NCBI GenBank assembly: GCA_032260385.1
Contig: JAVVEL010000007.1
Span: 1-64,000, forward strand
Length of the DNA: 64,000 bases
Reading direction: 5' to 3'
DNA from: UBA9300 sp032260385
Lineage (GTDB): Bacteria > Bacteroidota > Bacteroidia > Bacteroidales > VadinHA17
This document shows, in pieces, positions 8,508 to 15,889 of this stretch. The notes under the pieces are model-generated. The model was given only the letters and a program-made list of their open reading frames with translations, was not told the origin of the DNA and made no database searches. Numbering within the stretch: the first letter of the stretch is position 1; the number at the start of each line of letters is the position of its first letter. The position numbers and the translations under genes were made by a program.

Positions 8508-9944
8508 ATGGAAGCAATACTGACCACCACCGATGGTTTGAATTTTACAACGGGAGAGGCTCTGCTTGAACTCAGCTACCTGGTTGCAGCAATATTGTTT
8601 GTTATAGGCCTTAAACTGCTCAGTCACCCTGAGACAGCCAGGAAGGGAAATCTATGGGCAGCCGCAGGTATGGTAATGGCTATGATTACCACCCTTCTAT
8701 TACACAAGGATGCCGAAGGCAATCATATTTCACTTACAAATGGTATAGTGGTAGTTGCAGCAATTGCTGCAGCAGGAAGCATTGGATGGCTAATAGCCAA
8801 GAGGGTAAAAATGACAGCCATGCCACAGCTTGTATCGTTTTTTAATGCTACAGGAGGTGCCGCATCAGCACTGGTGGCTTTTCTTGAATTTCCTTATGTA
8901 AGCGGAACCGGGGTTGTAATAGTAACCCTTGCCGGTCTTACCATAGGAAGTATATCCTTCAGCGGCAGCATGATTGCATACGGGAAACTGGACGGCAAAG
9001 TGGGCGATATAAGGGCATCATATATGAGATATGTTAATATATTGTTGCTTATTGCGGTACTGGTATTAATAGTGCTGATAAGTTCAGGCATAATAGGATC
9101 TCAATCCCCGCAGCTGATTGCCCTCCTTCTCCTGGGCCTGGCTCTTGTTTACGGAGTTTTATTTGTAATGCCCATAGGAGGGGCTGACATGCCGGTAGTT
9201 ATTTCACTTCTGAACTCCTTTACCGGGATAGCAGCTGCCATGGCAGGCTTCATATACAATAACCAGGCTATGATACTGGGTGGTATCCTGGTGGGTGCTG
9301 CAGGTACAATACTGACAGTCCTCATGTGCAGGGCTATGAACCGGTCATTGCTGAATGTTATTATAGGAGCTTTTGGAGGCGGTGGAGCCAGTGCAGGCGA
9401 CCAGGAGCATGGAACTATAAAGGAGATCAGCGTGAGTGATGCAAGTATACTGCTGGCTTATTCCCAGAAAGTGGTTATTGTGCCTGGCTACGGTCTGGCA
9501 GTGGCCCAGGCCCAGCATATAGCAAGTGAGCTTGACGAATTGCTGTCGGAGAAAGGCGTTGATGTGAAATATGCCATACATCCTGTCGCCGGCAGAATGC
9601 CGGGGCACATGAACGTCCTGCTGGCTGAAGCAGATGTACCTTATGATAAACTTGTGGAGATGGATGATATAAATCCCACACTGCCCAATACTGATGTGGT
9701 AATAGTTGTGGGAGCAAACGATGTGGTTAACCCGGCAGCAGAAAACGACCCTTCAAGTCCCATCTACGGGATGCCGATTATAAAAGCTCACACCGCCAGG
9801 AACATCATTGTAATGAAAAGAGGAATGGGTAAAGGATATGCCGGGATCGAAAATTTCCTTTTCTTTAATGATAAAACAAGAATGCTCTTTGGAAATGCCA
9901 AGGACTCTATCCAGAAACTTGTAACAGAAATCAAATCACTCTAA
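8508..9944 (+). CDS. pntB: NAD(P) transhydrogenase subunit beta
   Basis: The protein has 478 aa. The first roughly 290 residues form the membrane domain with about eight or nine helices, including FFNATGGAASALVAFLEFP and the GGADMPVVISLLNSFTG segment. The C-terminal NADP(H)-binding domain III (about 310-478) shows VIVPGYGLAVAQAQH, the AIHPVAGRMPGHMNVLLAEA loop, and VVIVVGANDVVNPAA. Full length is intact. It is the third gene of the pnt operon. The adjacent ChaN-like gene starts 27 bp later on the same strand and may be read through. Confidence 0.96.
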   Translation: MEAILTTTDGLNFTTGEALLELSYLVAAILFVIGLKLLSHPETARKGNLWAAAGMVMAMITTLLLHKDAEGNHISLTNGIVVVAAIAAAGSIGWLIAKRVKMTAMPQLVSFFNATGGAASALVAFLEFPYVSGTGVVIVTLAGLTIGSISFSGSMIAYGKLDGKVGDIRASYMRYVNILLLIAVLVLIVLISSGIIGSQSPQLIALLLLGLALVYGVLFVMPIGGADMPVVISLLNSFTGIAAAMAGFIYNNQAMILGGILVGAAGTILTVLMCRAMNRSLLNVIIGAFGGGGASAGDQEHGTIKEISVSDASILLAYSQKVVIVPGYGLAVAQAQHIASELDELLSEKGVDVKYAIHPVAGRMPGHMNVLLAEADVPYDKLVEMDDINPTLPNTDVVIVVGANDVVNPAAENDPSSPIYGMPIIKAHTARNIIVMKRGMGKGYAGIENFLFFNDKTRMLFGNAKDSIQKLVTEIKSL

Positions 9945-9971
9945 ACAATCACACTGATAAAATCAATATTT

Positions 9972-10844
9972 ATGAATAGGATCAACTTCTTAATTATTTT
10001 ACTTGCTTCGTTTACTCTTGCTTTTAAAGCAGACAAACCAGCGTATACTTTATTCGACAGTGCAGGAAAAGAGACTACTTATGCAAAACTTATTAAAGAT
10101 GCATCAAAGGCAGATATAGTTTTTTACGGGGAGTTGCATAACGACCCGCTGTCACACTGGCTGGAGCTGGAAATAACAAAAGACCTGCACACAATTGTGG
10201 GTGACAATCTGATACTTGGGGCCGAGATGTTTGAAAGGGATGATCAACTGCTGCTTAACGAGTACCTGGATAATATGTATGAATCCGATAAGTTTGAACC
10301 GGAAGCCAAACTCTGGAGTAATTATAAAACAGACTATAAACCACTGCTTGAATATGCCAGGGAGAACAGGTTAATGTTCGTTGCAACAAATATTCCCAGG
10401 CGATATGCGTCAATGGTAAGTAAGTCAGGCTTTGAAAGCCTTGACAGCCTTTCGGAAGAAGCCAGGAAGTATATAGCTCCCCTCCCACCCTTATACGACT
10501 CTGAATTAAAGGGTTACAAAGACATGCTCAATATGGGAGGCGGGCCCGGCATGGGACACGTAAATGAGAATCTGCCCAAAGCCCAGGCCATAAAAGATGC
10601 CACAATGGCTTTTTCAATACTCGAGCACTGGAAAGAAGGTAAAACATTCATTCACTATAACGGATCATACCACTCCAGGAATTTCGAAGGAATAATCTGG
10701 TACCTGCTCCAGGCTGAACCTGACCTGAATATTGTAACTGTTGAAACAGTTATCCAGGAAGACATCTCAGAACTGGAGGAAGATAATACAGGTATAGCTT
10801 CTTATGTTGTTGCCGTTCCGGAAAGTATGACGAAAACGTATTAG
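9972..10844 (+). CDS. ChaN/Tiki-superfamily exported protein (haem-binding uptake-like)
   Basis: The protein has 290 aa with an N-terminal hydrophobic signal (about 4-20). The fold signature of the ChaN/TraB/Tiki superfamily is present: FYGELHNDPLSH (E54, H56) near the start, LGAEMFERDDQ around 75, the NIPRRYASMV segment, and a late HYNGSYHSRNFEGI. In ChaN from Campylobacter this fold binds haem; other superfamily members are metalloproteases, so the role here is uncertain. A heptanucleotide repeat array starts directly after the stop codon. It lies 27 bp after pntB, but no functional tie to transhydrogenase is apparent. Confidence 0.8.
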   Translation: MNRINFLIILLASFTLAFKADKPAYTLFDSAGKETTYAKLIKDASKADIVFYGELHNDPLSHWLELEITKDLHTIVGDNLILGAEMFERDDQLLLNEYLDNMYESDKFEPEAKLWSNYKTDYKPLLEYARENRLMFVATNIPRRYASMVSKSGFESLDSLSEEARKYIAPLPPLYDSELKGYKDMLNMGGGPGMGHVNENLPKAQAIKDATMAFSILEHWKEGKTFIHYNGSYHSRNFEGIIWYLLQAEPDLNIVTVETVIQEDISELEEDNTGIASYVVAVPESMTKTY

Positions 10845-10886
10845 CGACTAACGACTAACGACTAACGGCGAACGGCTAACGGCGAA
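10845..10886. repeat. Heptanucleotide tandem repeat, six units
   Basis: Six consecutive 7-bp units begin immediately after the ChaN-like stop codon: three of CGACTAA, then CGGCGAA, CGGCTAA and CGGCGAA. The consensus is CGRCKAA. A related heptamer (CGACAAA on the minus strand) occurs at the 3' end of the GH9 gene near 26191-26225. Confidence 0.9.
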
Positions 10887-10902
10887 CGGCAGAAGCCCCT
10901 TA

Positions 10903-10917
10903 CGCTGAGCGTCAGCG
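10903..10917. repeat. Short perfect hairpin downstream of the heptamer array
   Basis: CGCTGA and TCAGCG flank a 3-nt loop, giving a 6-bp stem. No T tract follows, so a terminator role is unsupported. It may be the remains of a small palindromic repeat, since a diverged copy of the TTACGC(T/C)GAGC sequence follows about 27 bp later. Confidence 0.5.
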
Positions 10918-10984
10918 AAGCAAATTACGCCGAGCTCGTCACCCTCGCTTGACTGTAGTAAACTCAGGATCCTCAGTTCCATTA

Positions 10985-12385
10985 TTACATTATCTCATTT
11001 ATCCAGGCAGATATAGTCTCAAGCACTTCCGGGCTTACTGTTTCTTCTATTTCCCCGTATTCGTTTGGCAGTCCGGTAGTAGCATGCTGGAAGAGGTGGT
11101 TTAAGCCGGGGAAGACAATTCCTTTGACATCCCTGTGTCCAGCTTTTTCCAGACCGGAAACAATTGCATTCACGTTTTTCTCTGCCAGAACCTGGCAGTC
11201 TTTATCTCCATTTATTGCCAGCACCGGGCATCCTATAAGTGGATAGTAGTCAGCCGGATCACTCATAATGAAATACCTCAGCCAGGGATATGATGTTGGG
11301 TTAATAGTCTGCTTCAGATTGTCGAGTACCTGGTTTATAGTCTCTTCCTCTTCTCCCTCACCGGTATAAAAATCTCTTATGAATAATTTCATCTTGCTTA
11401 TCCCTTTTTCCGGATCTTCGTATTCTTCAATCAAGCTGTATATTTCATTGTTTACTCTGGTACTCTGCTCAAGTGTTTCCTCGTCAAGCCCGCTCAGCCT
11501 GCTTATATATTCTGTCTGGTCCTGGAGTATTACACTCCCTTTAACTCCTGGCCCGGCCATGCTTACAATAAAAGCTATATCATCATACTGTGATGCAAGC
11601 ATGAAAGCTATCAGGCCACCTTCGCTATGTCCTATTATCCCAATGCTCTCCTTATCAATTTCATCCCTTGTATTAAGATACATGAAAGCCGCCCGGGCAT
11701 CCCCGGCCAGGTCGGCCGATGTGGCAGAGAGGGCGCTTCCACCGCTTGCTCCCACTCCTCTGTCATCGTAACGCAGTACTGCTACACCCTTACGTGTCAG
11801 GTGGTCAGCAAGAACCTTAAAAGGCTTGTGACCGAATATTTCTTCATCCCTGTTCTGACTTCCTGAACCTGATACCAGGACCACTGCCGGAAAAGGACCT
11901 TCACCTTCAGGGGTGGTCAGCGTACCGGCCAGATGAAATTCTTCCTTTAAAGAAGGAAATTTTACATCTTCTTCGTTGTAAGGGAAAGGAGCCGTCGGTT
12001 CCTGTGGCCTCTTGAGTATAAAAGCCTGACGCTGCCTAAGGAGATTCAGCTCATAACTTATCCCAGATTGTGTCCATGTACCTTCAATGCTGGTGTCATT
12101 CACCATTTTCCCTTTATAATCTCCCCGCAATAAGGGGGCAAGGATTACAAGGCTGTCATCTGAAAAGCGTACATCCCCCATAGGCACATCCTTCACACTC
12201 TGGTCAGGACTATCCATTGTAGCCTTATAAACACCTTCATCATCAAGAATGATATTGAATACGATTCTCAGATCCACTGCACCAACCGACAATTTACCAA
12301 GCCAGCTACCGGTAATTTCAGCCTCTTGTGCATTCAGGCAGGGAAGGAATAAGGCAAGAAGCAGGAAAGTAATTAGTTTTCTCAT
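10985..12385 (-). CDS. Secreted alpha/beta hydrolase (serine esterase/peptidase-like)
   Basis: The protein has 466 aa. A signal peptide (about 1-19, ending LPCLNAQ) implies export to the periplasm or surface. Residues about 22-120 form a beta-rich N-terminal domain containing GSWLGKLSVG and GDYKGKMVNDTSIEGTW, often seen before this hydrolase type in Bacteroidota. The alpha/beta hydrolase core follows: oxyanion-side VVLVSGSGSQNRDE, then LRYDDRGVGASGG, and the nucleophile elbow IIGHSEGG with S255. A late VLAINGDKDCQV supplies the acid region and GLNHLF the catalytic His. The substrate is unknown. The gene diverges from an MFS transporter. Confidence 0.88.
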   Translation of the reverse strand: MRKLITFLLLALFLPCLNAQEAEITGSWLGKLSVGAVDLRIVFNIILDDEGVYKATMDSPDQSVKDVPMGDVRFSDDSLVILAPLLRGDYKGKMVNDTSIEGTWTQSGISYELNLLRQRQAFILKRPQEPTAPFPYNEEDVKFPSLKEEFHLAGTLTTPEGEGPFPAVVLVSGSGSQNRDEEIFGHKPFKVLADHLTRKGVAVLRYDDRGVGASGGSALSATSADLAGDARAAFMYLNTRDEIDKESIGIIGHSEGGLIAFMLASQYDDIAFIVSMAGPGVKGSVILQDQTEYISRLSGLDEETLEQSTRVNNEIYSLIEEYEDPEKGISKMKLFIRDFYTGEGEEEETINQVLDNLKQTINPTSYPWLRYFIMSDPADYYPLIGCPVLAINGDKDCQVLAEKNVNAIVSGLEKAGHRDVKGIVFPGLNHLFQHATTGLPNEYGEIEETVSPEVLETISAWINEIM

Positions 12386-12405
12386 AAGCGGATGTTTTTT
12401 TTTAT

Positions 12406-12413
12406 CAAATATA
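12406..12413 (-). promoter_or_regulatory. -7 promoter element of the alpha/beta hydrolase
   Basis: On the minus strand this reads TATATTTG, a perfect match to TAnnTTTG, 20 bp before the start codon at 12385. No clear TTG is present at the -33 position. Confidence 0.5.
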
Positions 12414-12479
12414 CAAAATACTAAGAAGAATAATCATTATACAAAAATCCTATATTTACATACTCAACTCATCACTGAG

Positions 12480-13724
12480 ATGACCGGATCGTTCAAGAAA
12501 GATATTCAATATTATAAGTTTTGCCTGTATGGCTTCCTGAAGAACCAGAAATTCTACGAGCCATTCTTTTTACTCTTTCTTCTGAGCAAGGACATTTCTT
12601 ATCTTCAGGTCGGAATTCTGTACAGCATTAAGGAGATCACTGTAAACCTGTTGGAGATACCCGCAGGGATGATTGCCGATTCAGCGGGGAGGCGCAAATC
12701 AATGCTACTGTCGTTCACCTTATACATATTATCATTCCTGGTTTTTTATTTCTCGATAACTTATACAATCCTGATTATTGCCATTATTATATTCGGCATG
12801 GCCGATGTTTTCAGGACAGGTACCCATAAGGCGATGATCTTTGCTTACCTTGAAGCTAATGAATGGTCGCATCTGAAAGTTGAATACTACGGCCATACGA
12901 GGTCATGCTCCCAGTTCGGATCTGCAATTTCATCACTCGTTGCCGCAGCAATAGTTATTCTTACAAATAATTATTCGATGGTTTTTGCTTTTGCCGTCAT
13001 TCCCTATATACTCAATCTGGTAAACCTTGCTTCCTACCCTTCCTGGCTTGACGGTGAACAGAAGAAATTAAACGCCGGTCTGTTCAGGAGAAACTTTGTG
13101 ACTGCGTTAAAATCTCTGCTAAAAGCATTCAGAAATAAATGGACAATAAAGATCTTCGTCAATTCATCACTGCCCAGCGGATATTTCAACTCGGTTAAAG
13201 ATTATCTCCAGGTGCTTATTCTGTCAATGGTGGCTGCATTACCTGTATTGGAATCATACTCAGAGAAAGATAAAGGCTCTGTGTTAATAGGGCTTGTATA
13301 CTTTCTTATTTATCTTCTCGCAAGCAAGGCCAGCAGGATGGCCGGGCACTTTTCAATGAAAGTTGGTTCTGTTTACCGGGGAATGAATATCAGTTTACTT
13401 ATAATGGTTTCGGCCGGTATACTGGCAGGTTTCTTTTTTCATTGCGGCCTGGAGTTTATGGCTGTACTTTTCTTCTTTGTGCTCTATCTTATGGAAAATC
13501 TCAGGCGCCCTGTAGCGGTTGCCGGAATAGCAGATCGTATGGGGAGCCAATCACTGAGTACTTTTTTATCAACTGACAGTCAGCTAAAATCGATTTTCAC
13601 CATGCTTGTGAGTCCAGTGGTTGGACTACTTGCAGATCAAATTTCACCCGGAGCAGGGATAACTATTGCGGCTACTCAAGTTTTACTTATTTATCCTATG
13701 ATAAGGCTGAGTAAGGAAAGGTAG
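12480..13724 (+). CDS. Major facilitator superfamily transporter
   Basis: A 414-aa inner-membrane transporter with about 12 hydrophobic segments. The MFS loop 2-3 signature is present in the form GMIADSAGRRKSMLLSFTLY, and ADVFRTGTHKAMIFAYLE resembles the conserved region of drug and metabolite MFS carriers. I start it at the ATG at 12480 (MTGSFKKDIQYYK); a longer in-frame extension back to 12249 would cover the divergent hydrolase gene and its promoter and looks non-coding. The substrate cannot be told from sequence. It stands alone, with a 160-bp gap to lemA. Confidence 0.85.
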   Translation: MTGSFKKDIQYYKFCLYGFLKNQKFYEPFFLLFLLSKDISYLQVGILYSIKEITVNLLEIPAGMIADSAGRRKSMLLSFTLYILSFLVFYFSITYTILIIAIIIFGMADVFRTGTHKAMIFAYLEANEWSHLKVEYYGHTRSCSQFGSAISSLVAAAIVILTNNYSMVFAFAVIPYILNLVNLASYPSWLDGEQKKLNAGLFRRNFVTALKSLLKAFRNKWTIKIFVNSSLPSGYFNSVKDYLQVLILSMVAALPVLESYSEKDKGSVLIGLVYFLIYLLASKASRMAGHFSMKVGSVYRGMNISLLIMVSAGILAGFFFHCGLEFMAVLFFFVLYLMENLRRPVAVAGIADRMGSQSLSTFLSTDSQLKSIFTMLVSPVVGLLADQISPGAGITIAATQVLLIYPMIRLSKER

Positions 13725-13854
13725 CATGAACCGGCACTAAAGCAGATGAAGTCCAGTCCCTTTACCTGCGGAGTAGCTTGACAGTTCTTTAATATGCCTC
13801 TGAAAAGTAATTATTTATTCTAATTCTTGTGCTACCCGTTTCATTGATATTATA

Positions 13855-13862
13855 TAAATTTG
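13855..13862 (+). promoter_or_regulatory. -7 promoter element of the lemA operon
   Basis: TAAATTTG is a perfect match to TAnnTTTG and lies 22 bp before the lemA start codon. A TTG at 13827-13829 is farther upstream than the usual spacing. Confidence 0.5.
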
Positions 13863-13884
13863 GAGGAATCAAAAATCTAATAAA

Positions 13885-14487
13885 ATGAAAAAAGGATGTC
13901 TTATATGGGGCTCCATCGGAGTTATCATTGTACTATTGGCAGTTGGTATCCTGTCATGGGGTATCAGTACCTATAACAAAATTGTAGCACTGGAACAGGG
14001 TGTGGTAAGCCAGTGGGGCAATGTTGAAACACAGTATCAGAGGAGGGCTGACCTGATTCCTAATTTTGTTAATACTGTAAAGGGTGCAGCTGCCTTTGAG
14101 CAGGAGACCCTCACACAGGTTATTGAAGCAAGATCCAGGGCCAGCCAGGTTACACTGGACCCCTCAAATATGACTGCCGGTGACATGCAACAGTTCCAGG
14201 AGGTCCAGGGCGAAGTGAGTTCCGCCCTTTCCAGGCTGCTTGTTGTGGTGGAGCAGTACCCGGATATTAAGGCCACTCAAAACTTCAGGGACCTGCAGGT
14301 AGAGCTGGAAGGAACGGAGAACAGAATTTCCGTCGAAAGACGCAACTTTAATGAGAAGGCCAGAGAATTCAACACCTATATTAAGAAGTTTCCACAGAGT
14401 ATTATTGCAGGGATGAAGGGATTTTCGGAGCGACCGTATTTTGAGGCTATGGAAGGTACAGAAACAGCTCCTGTGATTCAGTTCTAA
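13885..14487 (+). CDS. lemA: LemA family protein
   Basis: A 200-aa protein with one N-terminal membrane helix (about 5-28) followed by a helical coiled-coil domain. Family signatures are SQWGNVETQYQRRADLIPN, VKGAAAFEQETL, EARSRA and the C-terminal RRNFNEKAREFNTYIKKFP. The N-terminus starts in the cytoplasm and the helical domain probably extends across the membrane. The precise biochemical role of LemA is not established. It heads a three-gene operon with two TPM-domain proteins, a pairing widespread in bacteria and thought to concern membrane protein quality or envelope stress. Confidence 0.95.
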   Translation: MKKGCLIWGSIGVIIVLLAVGILSWGISTYNKIVALEQGVVSQWGNVETQYQRRADLIPNFVNTVKGAAAFEQETLTQVIEARSRASQVTLDPSNMTAGDMQQFQEVQGEVSSALSRLLVVVEQYPDIKATQNFRDLQVELEGTENRISVERRNFNEKAREFNTYIKKFPQSIIAGMKGFSERPYFEAMEGTETAPVIQF

Positions 14488-14501
14488 CTATTGCATTAAT
14501 T

Positions 14502-14945
14502 ATGAAGGCATCAACTTTCTTTACAAAAGAGGAGCAGTCCCGTATCCGGAACGCTATAATTGAAGCTGAAAAATCGAGCTCGGGAGAGATAAGGGTTCAT
14601 ATTGAAACAGGTATTACCGGCGAAGTGCTGGACAGGGCTGCCTGGATTTTTAAGAAGATAGGCATGCACAGGACTAAAGACAGAAGCGGGGTACTTATTT
14701 ACCTGGCACTTAAAAACAGGAAGTTTGCCATTATTGGTGACAGAGGCATAAATGAAGCCGTCAGGGAAGATTTCTGGGATGAGGTGAAAGCAAAAATGGA
14801 GGACAATTTCAGCAATAATAAATTCACGGAAGGCCTGGAAGAAGGGATCAGGCTGACAGGATTGAAGCTCAGGGAGTTCTTTCTGCGCGAGAGTAATGAC
14901 ATTAATGAATTGCCTGATGATATCTCTTTTGATGACAGATCTTAA
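14502..14945 (+). CDS. TPM-domain protein, short soluble form
   Basis: The protein has 147 aa and no signal peptide or membrane segment. It matches the TPM (TLP18.3/Psb32/MOLO-1) fold: KSSSGEIRVHIETG, GVLIYLALKNRKFAIIGDRG and a final helical half FTEGLEEGIRLTGLKL. It starts 14 bp after lemA and ends 17 bp before a second TPM gene. Short cytoplasmic TPM proteins of this type are regularly encoded next to LemA; their function is unknown. The lack of an export signal, unlike its neighbour, suggests action on the inner face of the membrane. Confidence 0.9.
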   Translation: MKASTFFTKEEQSRIRNAIIEAEKSSSGEIRVHIETGITGEVLDRAAWIFKKIGMHRTKDRSGVLIYLALKNRKFAIIGDRGINEAVREDFWDEVKAKMEDNFSNNKFTEGLEEGIRLTGLKLREFFLRESNDINELPDDISFDDRS

Positions 14946-14962
14946 CAAGGATAGTATTGATA

Positions 14963-15787
14963 ATGAATAATATATTTACATATCTCCGCTGCAGCATTTT
15001 TATGATAGCCCTGCTTTCGGAGAATATGAGCGCCCAGGATATACCCGGTAGACCCCATCCTCCAAGACTGGTAAATGATTTTGCCGGGATGCTCGAAGCC
15101 GTTGAAGCACAAGCACTGGAAGACAAACTGACAGCTTTCAATGATTCCACTTCGACACAGATCGCCATTGTAACTGTAAGTGATCTTAAAGGCTACCATG
15201 TGGCGGATTATGCGCAACGTTTAGCCCAGAAGTGGGGCATCGGGCAGAAGGAACTCAACAACGGGATATTAATCCTGATCAAACCAAAGACCGGCTCATC
15301 ACAGGGACGTGTCACTATTCAACAGGGTTACGGCCTTGAGGGTAGGATTCCTGACATTACATGTGCCCAGATAATTGATTATGAACTCATCCCGGCTTTC
15401 AGGCAGGAGGATTATTATGGAGGTCTTCAAAAGGCTACCACTACACTGATGGCTCTTGCCAGCGAGGAATTCAGCGCCGATGAATACGGCAAACAGATTG
15501 AGGAGAACAATGGATCCATAATACCCATCATGGTTTTTATTGCAGTAATTCTCATCATTATTTTCAAGCGGGGCAGCGGAGGACAAAACCAGAGACATAT
15601 AAGTAACAAGGGCTTACCTCTCTGGATCTTATTATCGATGATGAATTCAGGCAGGGGTTCACATAGCGGCAGCTGGGGAAGTTTTTCGGGTGGAGGCAGA
15701 AGCAGCGGTGGCTTTGGGAGTGGTAGTGGCTTCGGAGGCTTTGGAGGTGGAAGTTTTGGTGGAGGGGGTGCCAGCGGATCATGGTAA
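14963..15787 (+). CDS. TPM-domain membrane protein, YgcG-like
   Basis: The protein has 274 aa from the ATG at 14963; a TTG two codons earlier is possible but less likely. An N-terminal signal (to about residue 24) precedes a TPM domain (about 35-165) with VNDFAGMLEAVEAQALE, STQIAIVTVSDLKG and QGYGLEGRIPDI. A transmembrane helix follows (IPIMVFIAVILIIIF) and the tail is an unusually Gly/Ser-rich low-complexity stretch ending GGGGASGSW, typical of YgcG-type proteins. The TPM domain is therefore exported and anchored by one helix. It is the last gene of the lemA operon and is followed by a palindrome and a terminator. Confidence 0.92.
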   Translation: MNNIFTYLRCSIFMIALLSENMSAQDIPGRPHPPRLVNDFAGMLEAVEAQALEDKLTAFNDSTSTQIAIVTVSDLKGYHVADYAQRLAQKWGIGQKELNNGILILIKPKTGSSQGRVTIQQGYGLEGRIPDITCAQIIDYELIPAFRQEDYYGGLQKATTTLMALASEEFSADEYGKQIEENNGSIIPIMVFIAVILIIIFKRGSGGQNQRHISNKGLPLWILLSMMNSGRGSHSGSWGSFSGGGRSSGGFGSGSGFGGFGGGSFGGGGASGSW

Positions 15788-15797
15788 GGCCCACACA

Positions 15798-15824
15798 GTC
15801 GTGGATCCGGAGATCCACTCCAGC
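15798..15824. repeat. 27-bp palindromic element, copy 1
   Basis: It contains the perfect hairpin GTGGATC-CGGA-GATCCAC (15801-15818) flanked by GTC and CCAGC. A second copy, with the same length and the core GGATCyGGAGwTCC, lies at 33393-33419. Both copies sit between convergent genes. Confidence 0.6.
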
Positions 15825-15835
15825 AATAATATGAT

Positions 15836-15870
15836 AAAAAAAGGGTGACCGCTACGGATCACCCTTTTAA
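15836..15870. terminator. Bidirectional rho-independent terminator
   Basis: An A-run, the stem AAGGGTGA / TCACCCTT with an inner CC/GG pair, and a T-run form a classic hairpin usable from both strands. It separates the convergent lemA-TPM operon and the susCD operon. Confidence 0.85.
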
Positions 15871-15889
15871 AATTAATTATCAAAATAGA

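Noticed and set aside
12249..12479. N-terminal extension of the MFS gene
   Set aside because: The extra 77 codons overlap the divergent hydrolase coding region and its promoter, and show no membrane or signal pattern. The ATG at 12480 gives a normal MFS N-terminus.
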